Below the pieces are notes generated by a model, which was given only the letters and a program-made list of their open reading frames with translations, ran no database searches and was not told where the DNA came from. 64,000 bases of DNA, from contig JBAIAA010000318.1 in NCBI GenBank assembly GCA_037893245.1, forward strand, positions 992,001 through 1,056,000, written 5' to 3'. This stretch comes from Crossaster papposus. Taxonomy: Eukaryota; Echinodermata; Asteroidea; Velatida; Solasteridae. Position 1 is the first letter of the stretch. Each line of letters begins with the position of its first letter. Position numbers and translations under genes: made by a program. This document shows positions 46,201 to 60,550 of the stretch, piece after piece.

Positions 46201-49200
46201 ACAATTATTTTTAGATTGTCGTGTTTGTACGAGTGCTTGGAGTTTCAGAGCCAACATGTATTTTTTAAATTTTAGAAGTGTGAGGTTAATATTTGGCACG
46301 ATATTTCTCCTTTACGTCTTGTGCTTTTGCACAATAAATTGAGATGCTAATACATGTAACAATTTTACAATAGCATTTTTCAAAGGGTGATTTTTGTTAA
46401 AACATACTCGTCAAATTGTATACCAAAAATTGTGTTTATTGAGAACATTTATAATTACAATTTTCTTACTGGCGTAAACTAACACACATAATCACTAAAA
46501 GTAGGGTTGAAAAAAATACTTTTGAAGCGGAAGCACGTGTGAAACTGACGTTTTTTTGCCCTTAATAGCTCTGCTCACGGAAATGGAAATTGTAGCATAA
46601 AACCCCACAAGACACGTACACCAATATGGCCTCCAAAATGACGGCATGAAGGATACAAATTAATGATACGGATATATATTGAAGGTTTGCATTTAAAAAG
46701 AAAAGACGATATTAAAAATAAACATTGTGTCTCAAACTGGTGATTGTTTTTTGTATAATATTTTTTTTTTAATTTTTTTTTATAAGGCATATAATTTTAT
46801 AATTAACATTATTAGCACTTCGGCTGGCATTCGCCGCTTGATCAATACTCTCATTTATGTCAATCCATTGACCGTAAGGCCCGTCTCCATTGGTACATGC
46901 CTCGTATATGAATACTATTGATCTTTACATCTTTTACCTTTTTTCGGAAAGGTCGCTACGTAGGCAGTTTGTTGTGCTTTTATTCATTCGTGAAATACAA
47001 TTCCAACAAAAATCCGGTAAGGAGAAATTACGAAAAAGTTTACATTTTTGTATTCGAATGGGCGAGTACGCGCTACGTCCGAACCCATTTGAATTAAAGA
47101 ATGTCCACCTTTTGATTCGTTTTCCCAACTTAAACTACGTCTCTTTTACACCCATTGTCAATAATTTCAAAGGATCAACAATTTCAATTTAAATGTTAAG
47201 GTCTTTGTGTTGCGTAACCAAACAATGGAATAAAAGTTAAATAAGGGTGTTTCAAATGCCCAGTACGTTGGACATTGAAGTGATTTGATGATATACATTT
47301 TGTGTGCGTCAGGTGTGTCTCCACCAGCTCCGCAAAAATGTCTTCCAGTGATGATCCGTACATAATATCTATTATGTTGTGTCACCCTCAAGAATTGACT
47401 CGCCAATTTATTTAGATGGCGATTCAAAAAGATTTTTTGACCTATTCCATGGGGATTTATACACCAATGATGGTTTATACTCCATTGAGGATTTATACTA
47501 AAGCGGCAGATTCAGAGGTCTGTACATTCTTAAAAATAATGTACCGTTAACTGTACATTATTTATAATAATCGACACCTTTCTGAATAGAGTGACGTCAC
47601 AAGAGTAGTTTAAACCAATTATTGATTATTGATGTCAATATTCGCGACAAAATTCACGATTTTTTCAAAGTCGTCAATATTGGTCACTAACTGTTCATAT
47701 GATGTATCTAGTTTGTTGACCTTCGGTGTCTCTTGTTTTAACCAAGGTAAACACCCATGCATGGTACCCCATTATATACCTGTAATGGAAGGACGATATA
47801 TACTTTATTGAACGGTGTCAGCAGCTTCTTGTTTGCCGAAACAATAATAGACCAGGGAAAATACCTAATTTTGTGTGGTTGATCTCACACAAATTGCAAT
47901 AGAATATTTGGCACCACAGTGCACTTCTATAAGGTCCCTAGAATGACATACTAATTATGCAATTTAGTCATATTTCCATCACTTGGATTTTTAGAGATTT
48001 TTAGTATTTCATTCTAGGGACCTTATAGAAGTGCACTGTGGTAAAAAAAAATGTTATTGCAATTTGTGTGAGGTCAAAACGTATTTTCCCTGGACCAAAA
48101 GCACTAAACGAAATCACGATCCATGCACGTGCCAATTTAAAACGACAGTCCACGTTCATTGTAATGAAAATCGTGTATTTAAAGCAACCAACAATAAAAC
48201 GCCTCATGACCAGTCTTTTCCTTGTGTACCAGCGCATTCTCACTTAAGACCCAAGGGATGGTCTCAGAAATGTGGCGTGAAAGTGAATAATGCAATAGGC
48301 GATATTCAGTAAAAAATATGCAAACATTGGGCTTGTTTCTAGCTTGGTACCGACACATGATTGGAGCAGCCTCGGTATACCGGGTCTATTGTCCACCTTG
48401 GCTTTTGATTGGATATTGTACGATGTCTTCTTGACACGTATTTTGAACGGTCTAAAACGAAAGAACACTAGTAGAACAGTGCCTTCTAAACATTATGAAG
48501 ATAATGAAGATAATGAAGATGCTTGAGTGAATTTTTTGCGGTATTGTTGTGCATTTGAACTACTGACCAGAATACACAACGACGTGACTCCTGCACGAAT
48601 TCGGGCGTGTTTTAGTATTATTTTTTCGACTGTAACTTCGATCGCTAGTATGACAGCGGGTTTTTCGTGGGTTTTTCGCTCCGACGACTGCTGAGCGTGT
48701 CACGCTGCTTGGCGATATTATTTCTTCTGGTTCTACATGTCCGCAATTTGGAAGCAAACAGTTTTGAAGAGGTTGATCTTTCTGAGGTTGATCCTCTTGA
48801 GGTTGATTTTTATGGTCCACCTCCAGAAATCCCCATCACCGTGCCTCGTAAGTCTACTAAATAATTGAATAATTATTTAAATACATGTATCAATTACTAA
48901 GTATTATCATTAAAAGTAGTATATACACCATTTACTTATTAGTGTAATTTACAGAAATGGGCAGATTTGGTGGGTTAGTATTTTATAGCCAAATATTGTT
49001 ACAATAACGTGCTTAAAGATGTGTGTTTATGGGTGATGTATCAAGAAAATGTCTAGAGAAAAAAGGGTTTCCTAGTGTGGTTCCATGACCCTATTAACTT
49101 TATGTTAATGACCGACACACAATTGTTTTATAGATTGTCGTCTTTGTACGAGTGCTCGGAGTTTCAGAGCCAACATGTATTTTTTATTTTAGAAGTGAGA

Positions 49201-52050
49201 GGTCAATATTTGGCACGATATTTCTCTTTCACGTCATGCGCTTTTCAGTTTCCATAAATTGAGATGCTAATAATAATTTAACAATAGCCTTTTTCAAAGG
49301 GTGATTTTTTTTTTAAACATACTCGTCAAATCGTATACTAAAATTGTTGTTTATTGAAAACATTTATTATTACAGTTTCCTTACTGGCGTATACTGAAAC
49401 ACATAACGTGTGAAACTGACGTTTTTGCCTTTAACAGCTCTGCTCACAAAAATGGAAATTCTCATTAGCATAAAACACGTACACTCTAAAGTGGCGGCAC
49501 GGAGGATACTAATTAATGACACGAATGCATATTGAAGGTTTGCATTTTTTAAAAGACGATATTAAAAATAAACATTCTGGGCCGTATGCATAAAAAATAG
49601 CATTTGCTTTTACTACCAATTTTCAAGCATTTACTGGAATCTGTATGAATAAAAATGAAGCAAAACTGGAAAGTATTTGCTAAAGACTAAATGTATTTAC
49701 TTTTTAATTTCCAGCATTTGCTAGAATATTAGTATTTGCTCCATTTGGTATGAATAAAACTGAGTAAATGCTTCAGATTTGCAGTATTTACTCGTAATTT
49801 GTCAAGGTTGGGTCGGGCCTACCTTGAAAAAAGAGAAGCAAATACTAATATGAAAAATAGGAGCTTTTGTATATGTGGTTAGGCAGGAAAAGATATGAAC
49901 ATGGAAGATGGATTGTCTAGGATTAAAATACAAGCAGTTGTACTTATTTTGGGGAAGGAAATGCGACGTGGATGGCCGATAATTTCTTGCAATATTGCTG
50001 AGACAGAAAAGGGCATCATGACTGCAAAGCAGCAACTTCATGTTCCGATTTCATTCAAACACCCCTGTCAGCGTACGAGCGTGTGTGTATGGGTGTGTAT
50101 GGTACACACTATACAGACTCTATTGTTATAAACCATTCGGATGTGAAATCAATTGCAAGTAAAAGGCATTTACTGCTATTTCAGCCAGTAAATGCTAAAC
50201 AGTAAAACTTTATTTTATTCATACGAATTGAAGCATTTGCTTTCCCTTAATGCTTTTACTTTGAAGTAAATGCTTTTACTTTTTGCTTGTACTTCATAGC
50301 ATTTGCTAGTTTTTATTCATACGACCCCAGGTTCCGATTTCATTCAAACACCCCTGTCAGCGTACGAGCGTGTATGCGTGTTCTTGTCTTGCATTACGAT
50401 CGAGGATCGAAACACAAAAGAGAACAAAGGGAACAAAGGATCCTCGATCGACGGTTTGCTTGTCCGAATTCTGTCCTCGATCGACGGTGCAATGGCAAAG
50501 CAATGGGGATTGGGTTAAGTAAAGGAAGAAAGGAAAACACAATATCGATCCTCGGTCGTTATGTGGTTCACGACTGTGTGGGTGTGTATCGTACACACAA
50601 TTCAGACTCTATTGTTATAAACCATTCGGCTGTGAAATCAATTGCAAGTAAATTTTAGCCAGTAAATGCTAAACAGTAAAACTTTATTTTATTCATACGA
50701 ATTGAAGCATTTGCTTTTCCTTAATGCTTTTACTTCAAAGTAAATGCTTTTACTTTTTGCTTGTACTTCATAGCATTTGTTAATTTTTATTCATACGACC
50801 CTCTGTCTCAAACTTGATTTTTTTAATATTTTTTTTGTATATATTTTCCAAATGTTTGTATAAGGCAGCCTGTGACATGCTAGCATTCAATTGACATAAG
50901 TAGCACTGGCATTCGCCGCTTGAATAATACTCCCATTCATGTCAATCCACTGGATCCATTGGTACACTCTAAAAAACAAAGGGCCGTATGCATAAAAACT
51001 AGCATTTGCTTTTACTATCAATTTTCAAGCATTTACTGGAATCTGTATGAATAAAAATAAAGCAAAAGGTTTTACTTGAAAGTATTTGCTAAAGACTAAA
51101 AGTATTTACTTTTTAATTTCCAGCATTTGCTAGAATATTAGTATTTGCTCCATTTGGTATGAATAAAAATGAGTAAATGCTTCAGATTTGCAGTATTTAC
51201 TCGTAATTTTTCAAGGTTGGGTCGGGGCTACCTTGAAAAAAGAGAAGCAAATACTAATATAAAAAATAGAAGCTTTTGTATATTGTGGTTAGGCAGGAAA
51301 AGTTATGAACATGGAAGATGGATTGTCTAGGATTAAAATGCAAGCAGTTGTACTGATTTTGGGCAAGGAAATGAGACGTAGATGGCCGATAATTTCTTGC
51401 AATATTGCTGAGACAGAAAACGGCATCGTGACTGCGAAGCAGTAACTTGAGGTTCCGATTTCATTCAAACACCCCTGTCAGCGTACGAGCGTCTATGCGT
51501 GGGTGTGTATCGTACACGCAATAGAGACTCTATTGTTATAAACCATTCGGCTGTGAAATCAATTGCAAGTAAAAAGCATTTACTGCTATTTCAGCCAGTA
51601 AATGCTAAACAGTAACACTTTATTTTATTCATACGAATTGAAGCATTTGCTTTTACTTAATGCTTTTACTTCGAAGTAAATGCTTTTACTTTTTGCTTGT
51701 ACTTCATAGCATTTGCTAGTTTTTATTCATACGACCCAAAGTGCTAATTGAGCTCTTGAAGATATAAAGAGTTGCACTTCCAGGTGCTTGTATAGCGCTG
51801 CACTCAAAAAGAGCTACACTTGAGGTGCAATTTGCTGATTCAATATGTGCATTCACAGGGAGCTAAAATAAACACTATAAGTGCTACTTTTCTATAATTC
51901 CAAAACACAATAATTCAATCAATGAAGCTTGATGTTGGTTTTTTTTTCTCTCGCAAATTGTATTCCATCCAGAATGTGGCATCAAAGCGCGAAGTGTAGA
52001 CACTTAAATTGTCAATATACTATTCAAATTAAGTACCAAACTTTTAACTA

Positions 52051-52100
<50 letters not shown>

Positions 52101-55100
52101 ATTAATGGATAATAAGGTTTTCCCATAAAAATAAAAGAACAGGAATCTTTTGAAAACTAAATTCACTCTCCGAAAGTGTAATTGGTCCAATGTGTGAAGG
52201 TTTAGACTATTATCCTTAGTGATTTTTTCTCTTAGTGACAGCAGAAATGTTACTTTAAATATTGTAACCAGTGTGATTTACATCCAAAATTGCAATCTTC
52301 AATGATTTTCATTAGAAATTACTTATCACTGAATAACACATTTGGCTTATCTAATTTTATGTGTTTATACATGGTTAGACTTCTTCACAATTTTAGCCAA
52401 TTATGCTTTGGCAGGGAACATTTATACCGTTTGCAACGAAGGAGTCCAGCCTAGCTGGCGTTGTTTGGTCATGGTTTTAGGGCAATTATTGAATGTGCCT
52501 TAAGTGTCATGACAACTTCAGTTACTCGAGGTGGCAGCTTTCCTGTGTATTTGAGGCCATATACCTGAGACTTCAGGTAGATGAAGGAGTTCGTCAGGAA
52601 TGTGGAGTACTCCAGGTTGAACACATAGGATCTGTTTTACTAGTGATCTAGAGCCAAATGCAAAAAAGGCAAACTGCTTTGTTGATTCATTCTTCAATGC
52701 ACCCCAGATGTAGTTAATTGCCGACTTTTTAAGAAAAATAGTAAAAACAACAGAATTGTGTTAATCATTACAATCAAAAATAACATTTAAAAAATATTTA
52801 TACGTCACCAGAACTGACCTTAACACTTATAATAAAATAGCTTGGAGTTGAAAACTTCAAGTGTATGCCATGCTCTTCCTCATAACAATTATTATCACCA
52901 TGCATGATCAAGATTTATACTACATGTACCTCTAACTGCACCTATCATATTTCAGTTAACTTTCCAATGGCATAATTAATTACTGGGGGGGGGGTGTTAG
53001 ATTGCAAAAAAAAATTAAGCCCCTCTCTATATAATCATGTTGACTTGTTTTGCCTGGTTCCTTTCTTGTCTGCCAGTTACTCTTACTCTCAGCAGTCATT
53101 GCTGTATTCCTTTCAATGCATATCAACAATGGAATGACGTACATATGACTTAACTATAATTGTTTGTTCTTCTTTTTCCTAATTTGTTAAACGTTCACAT
53201 TTTGTACATCGAAATAATTGTTTTAATTTATTTTAAGGTTGTTATCTAAGTAAAAAGAACATTGTAAAAACAAAACGTATTTCAAGAAACTATTAAATGT
53301 GCCCGGAAGTTCGGTTTCTCGTAAAGTCTCGTACGTTCTCGAGGTCAACTTACGTGCTCTATTATAAGCCAGTTCGGTATTCCAACTGCGAATATGCACA
53401 ACAAGATTCGAGATAGTTTACTTCTGAAATAAACTGGTAGATAAATGCACACAAGTCTGAGAGAAACGTAAACCGAATCTGCATTTTTTTTTATTTCGTG
53501 CAATCGAAAAGACGATAGAAATTTGTGTTCGAATAAACACACAAAACGCCTAAAAACACTTTGTTGTTCAAACTGTTATTATTTTGTTAAGTTAATTCCG
53601 AACACGACGACCTCTTAAAATGTTTATGCCTTTACACGCGTATTATCATTTGGCAGACACAAAGGGGGCGCTGTTTAACGTGGTTAAAGTCCTTTCAGGA
53701 GTCATTTGTATTTACACAAACCCCAAAAGCGAAACTTTACGAGAAACCAAACTTCCGGCATAATACCTTCAACGTGTAAAGCCAGTAGCTTTCTTGAAAT
53801 ATTTGTTGACGTGATTATTTTTACTGAAATGTAGAAAATAAATAACGTTTTAATAAATATTTTTAATTTCAATTTACAAAATGAGAACGAGATTAAATTG
53901 TGAAAGAGGAGAGCGCAAAATATAGTTACGTCATAGGTACGTCATTCCATTGTTCTCGTTAACGCGCTTGTCTCTCTAAAAGTGTAGACCACATGCAGTA
54001 TAACACGGGCGTCGCCATTCAATTGTTGTAAACATTTCTGTAAAAAGTCATATTACGTCCGCTCACGCCCGCTCACGTCTGCGCACGCATGTCACAGACG
54101 CATACACAGCTCTACGTTATCATTTAGATGAAGTTGATCTGTTGACTCTCAATAGTACCTGTTCTACTCGCGAGGTGTCGAAGCACGGTGACCTTTTTTT
54201 CTCTGCGTCGCAGACGGCGGCTCTGTAAGCGCTTAGCGTTCTTGTCGTCGTCTTTGTCGTCGTTGTGCAAAACAATCGACATCTAGGAGCTTCTCTGTCT
54301 AAGCACCTAAAGAGAGCAACCAAAATTGGCAACCAAAGCAACACGACGATGTCGCGTATAGGCCTAAACTAAAGCCGAACGACGGTGTGGTTTTGGTTGT
54401 AGTAGAACAAATAGGTTCCATGATCCTATTAACTTAAGACGACACGGTGCCAATGAGGCATGTACCCAACGCGCATGCTCTTTGGCTCATGTGAAACAAA
54501 TGCTTGAATTGGTTCTATATTTTGAGTTGTGCATAATTTACCTAAATAACCCATTTCCACAGCTGCCTACGGAATGCCATTTCAAACCGTTGAGCCGAGC
54601 AAGAACTAGAGCAGGGAGCCTGAAAGTGCGCCATTTTGTTTTTGCACTTCCGGACCCCACGTATGTTCTTGCAAATGCACCTGTGTGCCACATAGTTCAG
54701 CGATAGTCAGAATACTTTTGGTCTGGAACCAAGACTTTTCTGGCGTTAAAAAAAAATGAGATGACGTTTGAAATCATTCTCTGTGATATCTGTTGTTAGC
54801 ACGGGGAAAAAAACCACACAATATTAGAAGTTTCAAATGGACAAAACGCATGAAAGATTATGAGAACATAACATGAATTTAACAACATGAGCTAAAAATG
54901 TATACATGTTAAACAATTTTGTAAGAAACCCGAAAATTTTGAACTCTGAAAGTGTTTCGATCATTACGATCATCGCAGAAAATGTCATCTTATCAAGTGC
55001 ACTTTCCATATGAATCATGACTTCAAATAACGAGACCAAGCGTTATCTAGTTGTTGCGAATAGCACAGTTCAAGGGAAAACGATTGCAAGATTTTGACAT

Positions 55101-58100
55101 AATGTGCACAACTAAAGTAGTACGGGTGAATATGCATGATCTCTCTGTGACCCTTTTGTGGGCATTTTACCCAGGCTTGCCCTTTCTCTTGCTATAATAT
55201 TTGATAGAATGATTTCTAATGGTACTCTCCCCCCAAAAAACATTTATTTTTAAATTTTGTCTTAGCATTTTACGAGAGAACAAGTGAACAATTCTGTTGG
55301 AAATGGGTAATAATGAAATTTACGTCAAATTTACTTCACTTCAGATTTTCGTTCCTATGAGTCTCCTTGTTCGATCACGGTGTTTTGTTCACATCGCCTA
55401 CTTGCGTTAGTACAAAAATGATAGCGTCGCGAAGATTTACCTACCTACTCGATAGATTCATTCAGGCTCGTCTGGATCACGCTTCAAAACAGATCTTATC
55501 AACTGTCGTAGATTTGTTTGTAAATCAAATAAAAAAGTCCTTCAAGTTTATTCAAAACAATATTTTTGTTTGTCTCAAAACACACACCATTTGCAGATAT
55601 TAAAACAATTATTAGTAATATCTTACTTATTCGAAAGTTATTATGATTGTATGCATTCAGCTAAAGGATTGTGCTAGATATCCTGTAAAAAAAACCACAA
55701 GAACAACATAAGAACCACTGCCTGACACCGGTTGAAAACAAACGCCCTCTTTCTTGCTTTTCTCAGCTTCCATGATCGAAAAAACTTCGGACAGGTCAGT
55801 TAAACGATATTTACTATAAAATACTACCTCCTAAATCCACACATCCATAATAATTCAAGCATTTACCAATGGTGTATCCTACCATTGTCGTCTTTGGAGT
55901 GCCTGGAGTTTCAGAGCCCACATGTATTTATTTTATTTTAGAAGAGGTCAATATTTGGCACGATATTTTTCTTTCACGTCATGCGCTTTTGCAGTTTCCA
56001 TAAATTTAGATGCTAATAACAATTTTACAATAGCCTTTTTCAAAGGGTGATTTAAAAAAAACATACTCGTCAAATTGTATACCAAAAATGTTGTTTATTG
56101 AAAACATTTATAATTACAATTTTCTTGCTGGCGTATACTAAAACACATAACATGTGAAACTGACGTTTTTTGCCTTTAGCATAAATTCGCATTAGCATAA
56201 AACCCTACAAGACACGTACACAAAGTGGCGGCACGGAGGATACAAATTAATGACACGAATGCATATTGAAGGTTTGGATTTTTTTTTTTTTTAAGACGAT
56301 ATTAAAAATAAACATTCTGTCTCAAACTGGAATCTTTTATTTTATTTTTTCATTTTTATTTTTATTTTTTTGTATAAGGCAGCCTGTGACATGTTAGCAT
56401 TCAATTGATATTAGTGGCACTTCGGCTGGCATTCGCCGCTTGAAGATCTAAAAATGTAGTTCCACTTCCAGGTGCTTGTATAGTGACTGCACGCGCTGTG
56501 CTGATTCGGCACCTTCATGTGTGCTACAACAACAGTACTCAAAAAGAGCTACTCATATTATTTTATTCCATCCAGAATGTGGCATCAAAGCGCAAAGTGT
56601 ACACATTTAAATTGTCAATATACTATTTAAATTAAGTACCACATTTTTAACTAAGCCCCCCCCCAAAAAAAAAAAAATAATAATAAAATAATAAATACAA
56701 AAAATAAAAAAAAAACTTATTTTGCACTTATTTTGCGGTGTAGAATAAATGTACAAAAGTACAAAAGTACATGTTCATTTGGAAACAAAATTTACAAGTT
56801 TCCTAAATTAAGCAGGAAACCTGTCACATACAAATGGCAAAATTACAGGAAAGAATTAAAAAATAATTAACCAGCTGAAACATCTTAATTTATCCAAAAT
56901 AATATTCATTAGTAATGAGTCATTCTTTTAATTAATTATTTAATGGATAATAAGGTTTTCCATAAAAGAACAGGAATCTTTTGAAAACTAAATCCACTCT
57001 CCAAAAGTGTAATTGGTCCAATGTGTGAAGGTTTAGACTATTCTCCTTAGTGATTTCTTCCCTTAGTGACACCAGAAATTTAACTTTAAATATTGTAACC
57101 AGTGTGATTTACATCCAAAATTGCAATCTTCAATGATTTTCATCAGAAATTACTTATCACTGAATAACACATTTGGCTTATCTAATTGTATGTGTTTATA
57201 GCCCAGGTTAGACTTCTTCACAATTTTAGCCAATTATGCTATGGCAGGGAACATTTATACCGTTTGCAACGAAGGAGTCCAGCCTAGCTGGCGTTGTTTG
57301 GTCATGGTTTTAGGGCAATTATTTAATGTGCCTTAAGTGTCATGACAACTTCAGTTACTCGAGGTGGCAGCTTTCCTGTGTATTTGAGGCCATATACCTG
57401 ATACTTCAGGTAGATGAAGGAGTTCGTCAGGAATGTTGAGTACTCCAGGTTGAACACATAGGATCTGTTTTACTGGTGATCTAGAGCCAAATGCAAAAAA
57501 GGCAGGCTGCTTTGTTGATTCATTCTTCAATGCACCCCAGATGTAGTTAATTGCCGACTTTTTAAGAAAAATAGAAAAAACAACAGAATTTTGTTAATCG
57601 TTACAATCAAAAATGACATTTAAAAAAATATTTATACATAACTAGAACTGACCTTAACACTTATAATAAAATAGCTTGGAGTTGAAAACTTCAAGTGTAT
57701 GCCATGCTCTTCCTCATAACAATTATTATCACCATGCATGATCAAGATTTATACTACATGTACCTCTAACTGCACCTGTCATATTTCAGTTAACTTTCCA
57801 ATGGCACAAATAATTACTGGGGGGGGGGGGGGGGTGTTAGATTGCAAAACATCCTAAGCCCCTCTCTATATAATCATGTTGACTTGTTTTGCCTGGTTCT
57901 TTTCTTGTCTGCCAGTTACTCTTACTCTCAGCAGTCATTGCTGTATTTCTTTCAATGCATATCAACAATGGAATGACGTACATATGACTTAACTATAATT
58001 GTTTGTTCTTCTTTTTCATAATTTGTTAAACGTTTACATTTTGTACATCGAAATAATTGTTTTAATTTATTTTAAGGTTTTTATCTAAGTAAAAAGAACA

Positions 58101-60511
58101 TTGTAAAAACAAAACGTATTTCAAGAAACTATTCGATGTGCCCGGAAGTTCGGTTTCTCGTAAAGTCTCGTACGTTCTCGAGGTCAACTTACGTGCTCTA
58201 TTATAAGCCAGTTCGGTATTCCAACTGCGAATGTGCACAACAAGATTCGAGATAGTTTACTTCTGAAATAAACTGGTAGATAAATGCACACAAGTCTGAG
58301 AGAAACGTAAACCGAATCTGCATTTTTTTTTTTATTTCGTGCAATCGAAAAGACGATGGAAATTTGTGTTCGAATGAACACACAAAACGCCTAAAAACAC
58401 TTTGTTGTTCAAACTGTTATTATTTTTTTAAGTTAATTCCGAACACGACGACCTCTTAAAATGTTTATGCCTTTACACGCGTATTATCATTTGGCAGACA
58501 CAAAGGGGGCGCTGTTTAACGTGGTTAAAGTCCTTTCAGGAGTCATTTGTATTTACACAAACCCCAAAAGCGAAACTTTACGAGAAACCAAACTTCCGGC
58601 ATATAGGACCTTCAACGTGTAAAGCCAGTAGCTTTCTTGAAATATTTGTTGACGTGATTATTTTTACTGAAATGTAGAAAATAAATAACGTTTTAATAAA
58701 TATTTTTAATTTCAATTTACAAAATGAGAACGAGATTAAATTGTGAAAGAGGAGAGCGCAAAATATAGTTACGTCATAGGTACGTCATTCCATTGTTCTC
58801 GTTAACGCGCTTGTCTCTCTAAAAAAGTGTAGACCACATACAGTATAACACGGGCGTCGCCATTCAATTGTTGTAAACATTTCTGTAAAAAGTCATATTA
58901 CGTCCGCTCACGCCCGCTCCCGTCTGCGCACGCATGTCACAGACGCATACACAGCTCTACGTTATCATTTAGATGAAGTTGATCTGTTGACTCTCAATAG
59001 TACCTGTTCTACTCGCGAGGTGTCGAAGCACGGTGACCTTTTTTTCTCCGCGTCGCAGACGGTGGCCCTGTTAGCGCTTAGCGTTCTTGTCGTTGTCGTC
59101 TTCGTCGTCGTTGTGCAACAAATCGACATCTAGGAGCTTCTCTGTATAAGCACCTAAAGAGAGCAACCAAAATTGGCAACCAAAGCAACACGACGATGTC
59201 GCGTATAGGCCTAAACTAAAGCCGAACGACGGTGTCGTTTTGGTTGTAGTCGAACAGTGCCTTCTAAACATTATGAAAATAATGAAGATGCTTGAGTGAA
59301 TTTTCGGCGGTATTGTTGTGCATTTGAACTACTGACCAGAATACACAACGACGTGACTCCTGCACGAATTTGGGCTTGTATTATTTTATTACATCCAGAA
59401 TGTGGCATCAAAGCGCATCAAAGTGATTTAAATTAAGTACCAAATTTTTAACTAAGCCCCCCCCCCCCCCCACCCCCCCCCCAAAAAAAATAAATAAATA
59501 AATAATAATAATAAAAATAATAAATCGTCTTACAAAAAGGCGCTCCTGTCACAATATGTAACGTAGCTTCCCTCCTTAACTCTGCTCTGCTCTGCTGCAT
59601 GGTGTCAATGTCAAATCTATATCTAACTTGTTATCTTTATTGGAATTGTCTCCCTGTCTCAGTCTCCACTGTCTCATCCATTGTTTTGTTTTGTTTTGTC
59701 TTCTTTGTTCTTTGTCCGTTCGTTCGTGTTAATTCCTATCGTTTGTATATTGCCTGTCTTTTGATTGTCTGTGTCAGGCTGTTCTCTACAAGCCTCGGTT
59801 TATTTGAACAGCCCCAAACTGTTCACTCCCTTCAATAATCTCTAGTTTATTGTTTCAGATTTTGTGCTTTTAATATTAATAGTTACGCATATTTCTTTTT
59901 GTTTATTTAAAAATCTAACCTACCTTGCTTGTGAAAAGTTTGGAAATAAACGTTTCGAATAATAATAATAATAATAAATAATAAATACAAATATAAAAAA
60001 ATACTGATTTTGCACTCATTTTGCGGTGTAGAATAAATGTACAAAAGTACAAAAGTACAAAAGTACTTGTACATTTGTAAACAAAATTTACAAGTTTTCT
60101 AAATTAAGCAGGCGTTCATGTCCTGCTTCATGTCCGTGCGATGGAAACAATAATTTCATTCGGCGACATCTGCAATGTTCCATTCCACTCGGTTTAAAGG
60201 AAACATTAAATAAGATTGTTTTGCATTATTTTTGCTTAAATAAATAAAGTATAATATTGACAACAACATTATGTGTGAGGTGTTTATTTTCTGTGATAAA
60301 TGGGGGGAGGGATAGTTTTTTGAAAATGTTACGTCAAACCACTCCTCCCCTCAAAGGAAAGCCTCATTAACATAAAACTTCGCGAGGGGTATGACGCAAA
60401 TAAAGGCAGAGAATCGCCGGGATGCCGTCGGCCTAGCCTGCATTATACTGACTGCCCAAACTTTTGTCTACCCCCCCCCCCCCCAAACTTTTGTCTACCA
60501 AAATGTTGTCT

Positions 60512-60550
<39 letters not shown>

